DNA from: Moraxellaceae bacterium REDSEA-S32_B1
GTDB lineage: Bacteria; Pseudomonadota; Gammaproteobacteria; Pseudomonadales; Moraxellaceae
DNA: 64,000 bases
NCBI GenBank assembly: GCA_001626925.1
Contig: LUOR01000025.1
Location: 40,651-104,650, forward strand
Direction: 5' to 3'
Made by a program: the position numbers and the translations under genes
Notes under the pieces: generated by a model
What the model was told of the DNA's origin: nothing
What the model saw: only the letters and a program-made list of their open reading frames with translations
Database searches by the model: none
In this document: positions 1 through 8,138 of the stretch, one piece after another
How the letters are laid out: each line of letters opens with the position of its first letter
Numbering within the stretch: position 1 is the stretch's first letter

Positions 1-910
1 ACGCTGCGATCACACCAAGCGCTGCCTCACCATTGATCCAAAGATATAGCGATGTGCCAATCACACTGATATATAAAAATGCACTGAGTACATTAATCGA
101 AATCTGATATTTCACACCCAAGCGCATTTGCTTATACACAGTGACCATAAAGTCCTGCATTGAGCGTTTGGCATAAATGCTCTCACGACCTGCGTGCGCA
201 AAGAGTTTTACCGTTTGAATATTGGTGTAAGCGTCGGTGATACGACCTGTCATTTCGGCACGTGCATTGGCTTGCTCAGCAGACACTTTACCTAACCGTG
301 GAATAAAATAACTGGCAATCAGTACAAATAAAGTGAGCCAAATGAGCAGAGGTAAAACCAATAATGGCGAGATCGAACCCAGTACGATATTGATACTGAT
401 AAAGTAAATCAGGACGTAGGCAAGCATATCGCCCAAGATTATCCAAAATTCACGTACCGCAAGTGCAGTCTGCATGACTTTTGCCGACAGTCGTCCTGCA
501 AAATCATTATGGAAAAAGTCTAAGCTTTGACCCAAAAGCAAATTGTGAAAACGCCAACGCATACGCATTGGAAAATTACTAAATAAAACTTGGTGTTTGA
601 TGATCGACTGAAAACTGGCGAAAAAGACATTAGCAAATAAAACTGCAACCAACAGCATTAAATTCTGCTGATGATCTGCAAGAAATGATTCAGGTGAGCT
701 TTGGCTGATCCAATCGACCAATTTACCGATATAGGTAAAAAAGACCACTTCAAAAGCAGCGGTTGCAGCTGTAAACAAAATAAGTAGTAATAAATAAGGT
801 CGAACGCCTTTCGTCGCCTGCCAAACAAAGGCAAAAAATGTCTTAGGTAATGGTGCATTGAGATTTTCCGTCGGGTAGGGATTGACCAGTCTTTCAAACC
901 AAGCAAACAT
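1..910 (-). CDS. ABC transporter ATP-binding/permease protein, N-terminal part
   Basis: Reading from 910 down to the left edge stays open, so this is the first ~303 residues of a longer gene cut by the window. The protein begins MFAWFERLVNPYPTENLN and has long hydrophobic stretches at about residues 38-60, 85-105, 165-185 and 195-215, as in the six-helix membrane domain of type I ABC exporters. The charged segment between them (RLGKVSAEQANARAEMTGRI, followed by a TDAYTNI-like stretch) resembles the coupling region of MsbA-like half-transporters. The ATPase domain would lie beyond the window. The substrate cannot be read from the sequence. It is divergent from fadH across a 556-base gap. Confidence 0.85.
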   Translation of the reverse strand, partial: MFAWFERLVNPYPTENLNAPLPKTFFAFVWQATKGVRPYLLLLILFTAATAAFEVVFFTYIGKLVDWISQSSPESFLADHQQNLMLLVAVLFANVFFASFQSIIKHQVLFSNFPMRMRWRFHNLLLGQSLDFFHNDFAGRLSAKVMQTALAVREFWIILGDMLAYVLIYFISINIVLGSISPLLVLPLLIWLTLFVLIASYFIPRLGKVSAEQANARAEMTGRITDAYTNIQTVKLFAHAGRESIYAKRSMQDFMVTVYKQMRLGVKYQISINVLSAFLYISVIGTSLYLWINGEAALGVIAA

Positions 911-1466
911 AAAATACCTAAATCATTTTTAGAGATCACTACCTTAATATGGCTTTTCGATCAAAATTCAAATTTATCATTCAGTTTTAGAATGACAAAG
1001 TTTGAAAAAGTCTTGATGCAGTTAAGTCGTAGGTAGCGTAGCAGGAGAATGTATATTCGAGCGATTCTAAATCTTTGATATATTTGGAATGCGCTGTAAT
1101 TTCGTGTTTATTTTAGCGCAAAATTACCCTATATTGCTGTATTTATCACATAAATTCTGATGTTAACGGCGTATTTCAAAGGCAAAACTAAGTGTGCTTG
1201 CCAAGTTGACACCGTATGTCGTCGCTAATGCCATTCACTTGACCACGCAAAATACTTAAATTATCATTTAATCTATGCAACAAAGTGCATAAATGCAAAT
1301 TTGCTGATTTTTATTCGTTTGAATTGCTTTATGTGCCACGTATTTAAATTGATCAATTTAGATTACACTGACTTTTTTCAATCTTGATGATGAAAACGGC
1401 AGATAACTAAATCAGCTAAGCAAGACAGCCAAACGACAACACGACAGCCAAAGTAGGAATTCACCC
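911..1466. other. Divergent intergenic region, no gene
   Basis: No credible coding frame is present. The stretch is AT-rich and must hold promoters for the leftward ABC transporter and rightward fadH. It contains a perfect 16-base palindrome (listed separately) and a short inverted repeat, tcattc/gaatga, near 977-995. A Shine-Dalgarno-like aggaat at 1455-1460 precedes the fadH ATG. I see no convincing -35/-10 pair. Confidence 0.6.
1345..1360. promoter_or_regulatory. Perfect 16-base palindrome upstream of fadH, candidate operator
   Basis: The 16 bases taaattgatcaattta are fully self-complementary and sit 107 bases before the fadH ATG. The length and symmetry suit a dimeric repressor such as a TetR or GntR family protein, and fatty acid oxidation genes are often controlled by such repressors. 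It does not resemble the PsrA operator I know from Pseudomonas. AT-rich palindromes can also arise by chance, so an operator role is inference. Confidence 0.35.
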
Positions 1467-3497
1467 ATGACTAGCTATCAACACGTTTTACAGCCTTTGG
1501 ATTTGGGCTTTACCACGATTCGTAACCGTACTGTGATGGGTTCAATGCACAGTGGTTTGGAGGATCGTTTTTATAATTATCCAAAGCTTGCTGCATATTT
1601 TGCAGAACGTGCTAAAGGTGGTGTAGGGCTGATTATCACAGGTGGTATTTCGCCAAACCGCCAAGGTTGGCTACTGCCTGCGGGTGGTACGATGAACACA
1701 TGGGGTGATGTGATCAATCATCGTATCGTAACGCATGCAGTGCATAAGCATGGCGCAAAGATTTTGATGCAAATTCTGCACTCAGGGCGTTATGGTTATC
1801 AGCCTTTTGTGGTGTCATCTAGTCCGATCAAATCGCCAATTTCACCGTTTAAGCCACGTAAGCTCAGTGATAAGCAAATTCTTAGTACCATTGATGATTA
1901 TGCACGCTGTGCCAATTTGGCAAAAAAAGCAGGCTATGATGGCGTAGAAATCATGGGCTCAGAAGGTTATTTGATTAACCAATTCCTTAGCCGTCATGTC
2001 AATCAACGTGATGACCGTTGGGGTGGAGATATCGAAGGGCGTATGCGTTTCGCCGTGGAATTAGTTAAAGCAATCCGTGCTAAAGTCGGCGAGAAGTTTA
2101 TTATCTGCTTCCGTCTGTCGATGATTGATTTGGTTCAAGATGGCAACACGATGGAAGAAGTGATCATCGTTGCCAAAGCGCTTGAGCAAGCTGGTGTGAC
2201 TTTGCTGAATACTGGTATCGGTTGGCACGAAGCACGTATTCCAACCATTGTAACTTCAGTACCTCGTGCAGCTTTTGTTAATGTTACGGCGGAAGTAAAA
2301 CAACACGTATCCATCCCTGTGATTGCATCGAATCGTATCAATATGCCTGAAACTGCTGAACAAATTTTGGCAGATGGGCAAGCGGATATGATTCAAATGG
2401 CTCGACCATTCCTCGCTGATCCGTATTGGGTGAACAAAACCGCAGAAAATCGTGTTAATGAGATCAATACTTGTATCGCCTGTAACCAAGCCTGCTTAGA
2501 CCATACTTTCCAAAATAAACGTGCATCTTGTCTAGTCAATCCACAAGCGTGTCACGAAACAGAATTGGTCTATATCAAAACTAAGAAACCAAAACGTGTT
2601 GCTGTGGTCGGTGGTGGTGTCGCAGGCATGTCTGCGGCAACTGTTGCTGCACAGCGTGGACATCAAGTGACCTTATTTGAAGCGAATAGTGATATTGGTG
2701 GTCAATTTAACTTGGCAAAAGTCGTTCCGGGTAAAGAAGAATTCCACGAAACCATTCGTTATTTCAAAGTGCAATTGGAAAAAACTGGGGTCGATGTCCG
2801 ACTGAATACCCAAATCAATCGTGAGCAACTGGAACGAGAAGGTTTTGAAGAAGTGATCGTGGCAACTGGTGTTGTACCACGTCAGCTAAAAATCGACGGT
2901 GCAGATTCGCCAAAAGTATTGTCCTACGCCGAAGTTCTGAAAGGTGCAGAAGTCGGAAACCGTGTGGCGGTAATTGGTGCAGGTGGGATTGGCTTTGATG
3001 TCAGCGAATATTTGCTTAAACCGCCACATCAGCCACAACCACAACCACTCGATGAATGGCGTAAAGAGTGGGGCGTTGATCCACATGCAAACTATGATTC
3101 TGAAGGTGGCCTAGTTCGTGCTGAAGTTGAAACGCCAATCCGTGAAATTTTCCTGATGCAACGTAAAACCACACCGTTGGGTATTGGTTTAGGCAAAACA
3201 TCGGGCTGGGTACATCGTGCGCAACTGAAAAAGCATAATGTAAAAATGATGCGTGGCGTGCAATATAAATCCGTAACCGATGAAGGGCTTTGGGTCGAAG
3301 TGAATGGCGTAGAGCAACTGCTTCGTGTTGATACTATCGTGGTTTGTGCGGGACAAGAGTCTGTCAAGGCGCTCTATCCACAAGAGGGTGAAAAGCACAT
3401 CGCAAAATACCATATCATTGGCGGTGCAAAACTTGCGGCCGAGCTCGATGCAAAACGTGCGATTCGTGATGGTGCTGAAGTGGCTGCAAAGATTTAA
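1467..3497 (+). CDS. fadH: NADPH-dependent 2,4-dienoyl-CoA reductase
   Basis: The enzyme reduces 2,4-dienoyl-CoA during beta-oxidation of polyunsaturated fatty acids in the cytoplasm. At 676 residues it matches the E. coli enzyme (672). An Old-Yellow-Enzyme TIM barrel covers about residues 1-330. It includes Tyr168 in EGYLINQF and His254 in GWHEARIPT, equivalent to the E. coli catalytic Tyr166/His252. A [4Fe-4S] cluster motif follows with Cys336, 339, 343 and 355. A dinucleotide-binding motif VAVVGGGVAGM lies at 378-388, and a second Rossmann motif (VAVIGAGGIGFD) near 490. The ATG at 1467 has aggaat six bases upstream. The gene stands alone, followed by tRNA-Ser. Confidence 0.96.
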   Translation: MTSYQHVLQPLDLGFTTIRNRTVMGSMHSGLEDRFYNYPKLAAYFAERAKGGVGLIITGGISPNRQGWLLPAGGTMNTWGDVINHRIVTHAVHKHGAKILMQILHSGRYGYQPFVVSSSPIKSPISPFKPRKLSDKQILSTIDDYARCANLAKKAGYDGVEIMGSEGYLINQFLSRHVNQRDDRWGGDIEGRMRFAVELVKAIRAKVGEKFIICFRLSMIDLVQDGNTMEEVIIVAKALEQAGVTLLNTGIGWHEARIPTIVTSVPRAAFVNVTAEVKQHVSIPVIASNRINMPETAEQILADGQADMIQMARPFLADPYWVNKTAENRVNEINTCIACNQACLDHTFQNKRASCLVNPQACHETELVYIKTKKPKRVAVVGGGVAGMSAATVAAQRGHQVTLFEANSDIGGQFNLAKVVPGKEEFHETIRYFKVQLEKTGVDVRLNTQINREQLEREGFEEVIVATGVVPRQLKIDGADSPKVLSYAEVLKGAEVGNRVAVIGAGGIGFDVSEYLLKPPHQPQPQPLDEWRKEWGVDPHANYDSEGGLVRAEVETPIREIFLMQRKTTPLGIGLGKTSGWVHRAQLKKHNVKMMRGVQYKSVTDEGLWVEVNGVEQLLRVDTIVVCAGQESVKALYPQEGEKHIAKYHIIGGAKLAAELDAKRAIRDGAEVAAKI

Positions 3498-3632
3498 AAG
3501 CAATTGAAAGAAGAAGTTTTGAAAACATTAGACGGTATATTGTTTACGGATTATGCAGTCAATGGTTTAAACTTAGAAAAGTCTGGAAATTCACTTGTAT
3601 AAAGCATCAATGCTTTGTATCCTTGCGCACAT

Positions 3633-3722
3633 GGAAGCGTGGCAGAGCGGTTTAATGCACCGGTCTTGAAAACCGACGAGGGTGTGAGTCCTCCGTGAGT
3701 TCGAATCTCACCGCTTCCGCCA
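3633..3722 (+). tRNA. tRNA-Ser (anticodon UGA)
   Basis: The acceptor stem ggaagcg (3633-3639) pairs with cgcttcc (3712-3718), followed by discriminator g and an encoded CCA at 3720-3722. The anticodon TGA lies at 3667-3669 in loop cttgaaa. A long variable arm, as expected for serine tRNA, precedes the T arm ggttcgaa-type segment (gagttcgaatctc). At 90 nt including CCA it is of normal length for class II tRNA. It reads UCA and related serine codons. Confidence 0.97.
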
Positions 3723-3734
3723 AATATCATTAAA

Positions 3735-3761
3735 AGCCCTTGATTATTCAAGGGTTTTTTG
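3735..3761 (+). terminator. Intrinsic terminator of tRNA-Ser
   Basis: The stem cccttga (3737-3743) pairs with tcaaggg (3748-3754) around a ttat loop and runs directly into six T residues. It starts 13 bases after the tRNA CCA. Confidence 0.85.
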
Positions 3762-3913
3762 TTTATGAGTTCTAAATTAATGTATTAGCCTACAGCTTTT
3801 TAAAAGTACAATTAATCTTTCCAATCATTACATGACCTTACAACCTTAAATTCAGCATCATGTGATAATTTGATCACAATCTTAATATTACTCATGGTGT
3901 TTAATAAACCATA

Positions 3914-4459
3914 ATGACTAATCAGCAAACTCCACTTTTGATCTTATTTATTTCGTTATTGCTCTGTGCATGTCAACCACCGAACTCAAGTGAATCGGCA
4001 GGGGCACAAAGCCTGATGCTGTATTGGCAGTTACAACAAGAAAGCCTGCCAAGTCAGATTGAGATTCCTGTTGAAGGTGTCACTCAAGCTCAAATTGTCG
4101 ACACTTGGGATGCTGCCCGCAGTGCAGGGAGAAAGCATGAAGGTGTGGATATTTTCGCACCACGAGGCACGCCTGTATTGGCTTCTACACATGGAATCGT
4201 TGCAAGATTAGGTACCAACAACTTGGGTGGAAATGTGGTTTGGCTGGTTGGTCCAGATCGTAGTCGACATTATTATGCGCATCTTGAAGGCTATGCAGAT
4301 ACCATTCAAGAGGGAGACTGGGTCGAAGCAGGTGAAGTCTTAGCATATGTGGGCAATAGTGGTAATGCAGCAGGCACACCGCCACATTTACACTATGGGA
4401 TTTATTTGCGCGGAGAAGGTGCGACCAATCCGTATCCTTATTTGGTTAGTCAGGAGTAA
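3914..4459 (+). CDS. M23 family metallopeptidase lipoprotein
   Basis: A predicted lipoprotein (181 residues) that probably cleaves or binds peptidoglycan cross-links. Residues 1-20 form a signal peptide ending in the lipobox LCAC, with Cys20 the acylation site. The LytM/M23 domain keeps all the zinc and catalytic residues: His75 and Asp79 in KHEGVDI, His123 in HYYAHLEG, and His158/His160 in PPHLHYG. It is therefore probably an active endopeptidase rather than an EnvC-like activator. The C-terminus ends soon after the domain, so there is no separate wall-binding module. It converges with the phospholipase D gene. No clear ribosome site precedes the ATG. Confidence 0.9.
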   Translation: MTNQQTPLLILFISLLLCACQPPNSSESAGAQSLMLYWQLQQESLPSQIEIPVEGVTQAQIVDTWDAARSAGRKHEGVDIFAPRGTPVLASTHGIVARLGTNNLGGNVVWLVGPDRSRHYYAHLEGYADTIQEGDWVEAGEVLAYVGNSGNAAGTPPHLHYGIYLRGEGATNPYPYLVSQE

Positions 4460-4544
4460 CCATTGCCTGTGCTTCATGCCTCGTTTCAGTAGTTTTTGCG
4501 GATAATGCAATGCATGGTTGAAATGTCAACAGACCCTAATCTTT

Positions 4545-6125
4545 TCACATCTGCCCCTCAATCGGCAGTAATGAAATCAGTTTGAGTCCCCATTTTTCCC
4601 ACCAAGACATTTGTGGTTCTGTTTTGTAGGTAATGCGTCGATTGTCCTCAGTTTTCTTCTGCCATTCGAGTTTGCCTTGATCATTCAAAGTTACTTTATA
4701 GGCATAATTCATGATGTTTTGATCAAGCCCTTGATGAATTGAAGTGGCGAGTTCAGGACTTTCCAAAATCACGCCAATTTCAGTATTCAAATGCGCAGAG
4801 CGCGGATCAAAGTTGAACGAACCGATAAAGACTTGTTGGTTGTCTAGTGCCATAAATTTGGCATGTAAACTACTGCGATCAATCGCATCTTTATCTACTT
4901 TTTGGTCAGCGAAAAGTTCTTTGCGTTCTGCTCGTGACAAAGTGTAGGGCATTGATGGAAGGAATTCATATAAAGAAATACCTTGCGCCAAAAGTGGCTC
5001 ACGATATTTTGCATAGAAAGCATGCACAAAAGGCACATCGTTGGCTTTGTAAGAGTTAGTTAAAACTCGAATTTTCACGCCTTGCGCTGCAAAAGTTTGA
5101 ATTAATTCTTGTGCTTGACGGTCTGGAATAAAATAGGCAGATACCAAATCAACATGACTTTTTGGCGCTTTCATATAGCTGGTCATTTGGAAATTGAGAT
5201 GTTCTTCCTGTGGCGCATCTTTTTTGATCTTATCGGCAGAGTCTTTGATGACTTCCGCTTTGACCCATTGCAAAGGTAGGTTGGTGTTAAACCAGTCGTC
5301 AAAGGATAGCGATGAACTCAGAATGCCGAGATAATCTTCTACAGTGCTTTCAAACCAATTTTGTTCGAGCTGTTTGCGTAGACTTTCCATGCTGAGCCGA
5401 TCGGCACGATTGCGATTGAGGTCTGCGATAGGGTAGGCGTAGTCATGATTCCAATATTCATCGAAGGAATTCATGATTTCATCAGTGGCTTGCCCAACTA
5501 ATAATACATCCATGTCGGAAAATTGATAATTTTCCCCTGCATTGTAGTATTGGTTGCTCATGTTGCGTCCGCCAATAAGCGCCACTTCTTGATCAACAAT
5601 AAAGGTTTTATTGTGCATACGTCGTGTGATGCGATCGAAGTCGAGCACCATATCCAAAGGACGGAAATTGCGAAAACGAAATGGATTAAACACACGGACT
5701 TGAATATTTGGATGTTGTGTCAATGTGCGTAGAGCAGCTTCTAAATTTTTACTATTATTGTCATCGACCAAAAGGCGAACTTTTACACCACGATCGGCAG
5801 CACGCAAGATGGCTTCAATAGCGAGTGCGCCGACTTTGTCATTGTCCCAAATATAATATTGTAAGTCTAAAGTTTGATCTGCACGTTCAATGAGTTGTAG
5901 CCGTGTTGCCAGTGCTTTAGTCGGCTCAAAAAGGACGTGATAACCCGTCAGATTCGGATGGCTTTGTTTAAGTGGTTCGAAAAGCTGTGCAAGTTGCGTA
6001 TGATCTGTTTGGTATTGTGTCGAATAAGTGGGTAAAACCGGCTCACGCTGTGGCAAGGTAGAACAGGCTTGCAAAACACCAACTGATAGGGTCAATACAC
6101 TGATGCGAAAAGCGGTGAAACGCAT
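4545..6125 (-). CDS. Phospholipase D/cardiolipin synthase-like lipoprotein
   Basis: A 526-residue member of the phospholipase D superfamily with two HKD motifs: His171-Lys173-Asp178 in MHNKTFIVD and His421-Lys423-Asp428 in LHAKFMALD, each followed by a conserved G(G/S)xN. The N-terminus is a signal peptide with lipobox LQAC (Cys21), so the protein should sit at the periplasmic face of a membrane. Its architecture is close to E. coli ClsC (YmdC), which makes cardiolipin from phosphatidylglycerol and phosphatidylethanolamine. The lipoprotein signal differs from ClsA, which has two membrane helices. Cardiolipin synthase is my best guess; a hydrolase role is possible. Confidence 0.87.
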   Translation of the reverse strand: MRFTAFRISVLTLSVGVLQACSTLPQREPVLPTYSTQYQTDHTQLAQLFEPLKQSHPNLTGYHVLFEPTKALATRLQLIERADQTLDLQYYIWDNDKVGALAIEAILRAADRGVKVRLLVDDNNSKNLEAALRTLTQHPNIQVRVFNPFRFRNFRPLDMVLDFDRITRRMHNKTFIVDQEVALIGGRNMSNQYYNAGENYQFSDMDVLLVGQATDEIMNSFDEYWNHDYAYPIADLNRNRADRLSMESLRKQLEQNWFESTVEDYLGILSSSLSFDDWFNTNLPLQWVKAEVIKDSADKIKKDAPQEEHLNFQMTSYMKAPKSHVDLVSAYFIPDRQAQELIQTFAAQGVKIRVLTNSYKANDVPFVHAFYAKYREPLLAQGISLYEFLPSMPYTLSRAERKELFADQKVDKDAIDRSSLHAKFMALDNQQVFIGSFNFDPRSAHLNTEIGVILESPELATSIHQGLDQNIMNYAYKVTLNDQGKLEWQKKTEDNRRITYKTEPQMSWWEKWGLKLISLLPIEGQM

Positions 6126-6473
6126 ATCTGGACGAATCCTTATCTCAAACCATGATCATCATTGATCAATCAAATTTTTAAAAAAATAAAAGTGTAGAAC
6201 AGTATATCGGAAAGAGGGGTAGAACCGAATGATTTTTAAAGCATTCTAAGAGTGGTGTGGTGAAAATGATCTCGCTCAAAACACATCATACTTGAAGATT
6301 GTCTTGAAAGCTGTCATATAATTAACATATTGATAACACATGATTCAGTTTTTGATTGATTTTGAACTGAAACCATCTTGCTAAATCATTTTATGATCAT
6401 TATTACTATTTGTATTGTGAAAATAGTGATTGCAAAGGGCGAGTAGACTTCTGTACGTTTAAATAATTAAAGC
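6126..6473. other. Divergent intergenic region, no gene
   Basis: An AT-rich 348-base stretch between the leftward phospholipase D gene and the rightward metallophosphoesterase. It contains an inverted repeat ttcagtt (6344-6350)/aactgaa (6365-6371) with a 14-base spacer and several tgatca-type half palindromes. It must carry promoters in both directions, but I cannot assign them with confidence. Confidence 0.5.
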
Positions 6474-7484
6474 ATGAATGACCTTATGAATATTACAAAT
6501 TTGATTTATTGGTGTATTGCAATAATGCTAGGTTGGGCAATCTGGCAGGCGTGGACAAGTGTAAGACGCACTGAAACCACACACCCTTTTAAAGCATTTT
6601 TATTATTGTTTATTTTTTATTTAGGATATTTACTTTTTCCTTGGGTTGCGCTGACCATTTGGCAATGGTATCAGTCAGATATTAATCATATTCAAGCAAT
6701 TTCAAGTTTAATCATCGCTTCGCTCTTGATCTATGCACGCTTCATCGAACCGCACCATGTCGTGGTGAAGCATACAGATATCACGATTGATCCCAATTTT
6801 CCGATAAAAAATCCACTAACTGTTGCGCTGATTGCGGATTTGCATATCGGTCTGTATTCAGGAAAAGAGCGACAACTTAAAAAAATTATCAATAAAATCA
6901 ATGAAGAACAGCCTGATTTTGTCGTAGTGTCAGGGGATTGGACTTATGAGCCCGAAGATAAGCTGACCGATGAACTCAGAATTTTGCGCCAGATTGATTG
7001 CCCAATCTATTCGGTGAATGGCAATCATGATGAGCAATATCCAGGACCACCGATTCAAGAGCTATTGGCAAAAGCTTTATTTCATAACAATGTACTCGAC
7101 ATTGAAAATCAAGTCGTTGAATTTGATGAAGTGCGTATGTTAGGTATCGGTGATCTATGGGCAGGCAAAGCTGATATGCAACAACTGCCTAATCTCCCAC
7201 AGGATAAGCCTTGGATACTGCTTGCGCACAATCCTGATACGGTCGAAATGGTGCCTCGGCTCCCAAGTAAACCATTGATGCTGTCAGGGCATACGCATGG
7301 TGGGCAGATTGAGCTTCCTTGGATTACCAGTTACGTAATGCGAAAAGTATCCATGCTCGGACACAAAAAAGGTTACTACCAACATGACACCGCCAATGTT
7401 TTTGTCACTGTTGGCACGGGTATGGTTGGTGCACCATTTCGATTTCGAGTGCCGCCGACGGTTGATATTTTGCATTTGCATTGA
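6474..7484 (+). CDS. Membrane-anchored metallophosphoesterase (YkuE-like)
   Basis: The first ~90 residues hold three hydrophobic helices (about 10-26, 41-62, 74-90). The rest is a calcineurin-like phosphoesterase domain. All metal-site motifs are present: Asp122 and His124 in ADLHIG, Asp155 in SGDWTY, Asn184/His185 in GNHDE, His in LLAHNPD, and GHTHGGQ. Related YkuE/LpxG-type proteins act on phosphorylated lipids or nucleotides, but the substrate here is unknown. ATGs at 6474 and 6486 are both possible starts and neither has a clear ribosome site. Confidence 0.88.
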   Translation: MNDLMNITNLIYWCIAIMLGWAIWQAWTSVRRTETTHPFKAFLLLFIFYLGYLLFPWVALTIWQWYQSDINHIQAISSLIIASLLIYARFIEPHHVVVKHTDITIDPNFPIKNPLTVALIADLHIGLYSGKERQLKKIINKINEEQPDFVVVSGDWTYEPEDKLTDELRILRQIDCPIYSVNGNHDEQYPGPPIQELLAKALFHNNVLDIENQVVEFDEVRMLGIGDLWAGKADMQQLPNLPQDKPWILLAHNPDTVEMVPRLPSKPLMLSGHTHGGQIELPWITSYVMRKVSMLGHKKGYYQHDTANVFVTVGTGMVGAPFRFRVPPTVDILHLH

Positions 7485-7942
7485 AAAGTTATTTATGGTC
7501 GAAATAAGGTGATTTAGATCAGAAATGATGCTTTTTAATGAGAAAATATTGATGAAAAATCAAGCAATAGGCATGAAATAAGAATCAGTATATTTAATAT
7601 ATTTATGAATGGTATGTTTGGAATAAATCAGTGAATCTCTTGATCTCATGTTAGCATTGTTGCACTTAAAACTAATCGATTGGAAATGTCTTAAAATTCA
7701 ATCATGCTGATCATGGTTTTTGCGATAAATCGCTATTATTCGATGGTCGAATAGATAAGCTTTGATGGTTTGTTAAAATTGCCGAATGATTGATTTTGAT
7801 CTCAACTAAACTTGCCATTTTTGTGGTGATTTGAGTCAAAGATGATATGAGGGTCTTATGAATAAGGGTAAGTGATTTTATCTTTATTCATAAGTCTTGC
7901 AGAAATACTCTAGTAGTAGGGTAATTGGTATCGTTCGTGGCA
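7485..7942. other. Gap before the suc leader, no gene
   Basis: No coding frame with plausible composition or ribosome site is seen on either strand. The stretch is AT-rich. A weak promoter-like pair, ttgcag (7897-7902) and ggtaat (7920-7925) with a 17-base spacer, lies just before the stem-loop series. In E. coli and many relatives the sdhCDAB genes occupy this position; here they are absent from the window. Confidence 0.45.
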
Positions 7943-8081
7943 GTATGCTTTTTTGGAAGTAATGAAAAGCATACAAAGCGTAACGCTATTTCGTAGTCAG
8001 CTGGTCTGACAATGTGTAAAACTCTTAATAGTTTGAATCGATTAAGAGAATGTGAATACGTGTTTACAAAATATGTATTCA
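7943..8081 (+). promoter_or_regulatory. Series of stem-loops upstream of sucA, putative structured leader
   Basis: Four hairpins follow one another in 139 bases. The first is gtatgctttt/aaaagcatac (7943-7952 with 7965-7974). Then come gtcag/ctgac (7996-8010) and ctcttaat/attaagag (8022-8029 with 8041-8048). The last is a 13-pair hairpin with a three-base loop spanning 8053-8081, with two G-U pairs. None runs into a T tract, so they are not simple terminators. A structured 5' leader controlling the TCA operon is inference. Structured RNAs upstream of sucA (the sucA and sucA-II motifs) are known in other Proteobacteria, but I cannot say this matches either. Confidence 0.5.
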
Positions 8082-8138
8082 TGGACGTGATCTAAGCGAT
8101 TACCACAATTGATTATGCAATAGGAAATGGGTCCACTC

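Noticed and set aside
1161..1240. Possible fifth palindromic repeat (gttaacggcgta)
   Set aside because: Only a short string resembles the core and in the wrong arrangement; no symmetric arms.
3551..3751. 66-codon minus-strand frame containing GEIRTHGGLTPSSVFKTG
   Set aside because: It is antisense to tRNA-Ser. This peptide is a well-known spurious translation of serine tRNA genes.
7888..8082. 64-codon minus-strand frame in the sucA upstream gap
   Set aside because: No ribosome site, odd composition, and it coincides with the series of hairpins that better explains the region.
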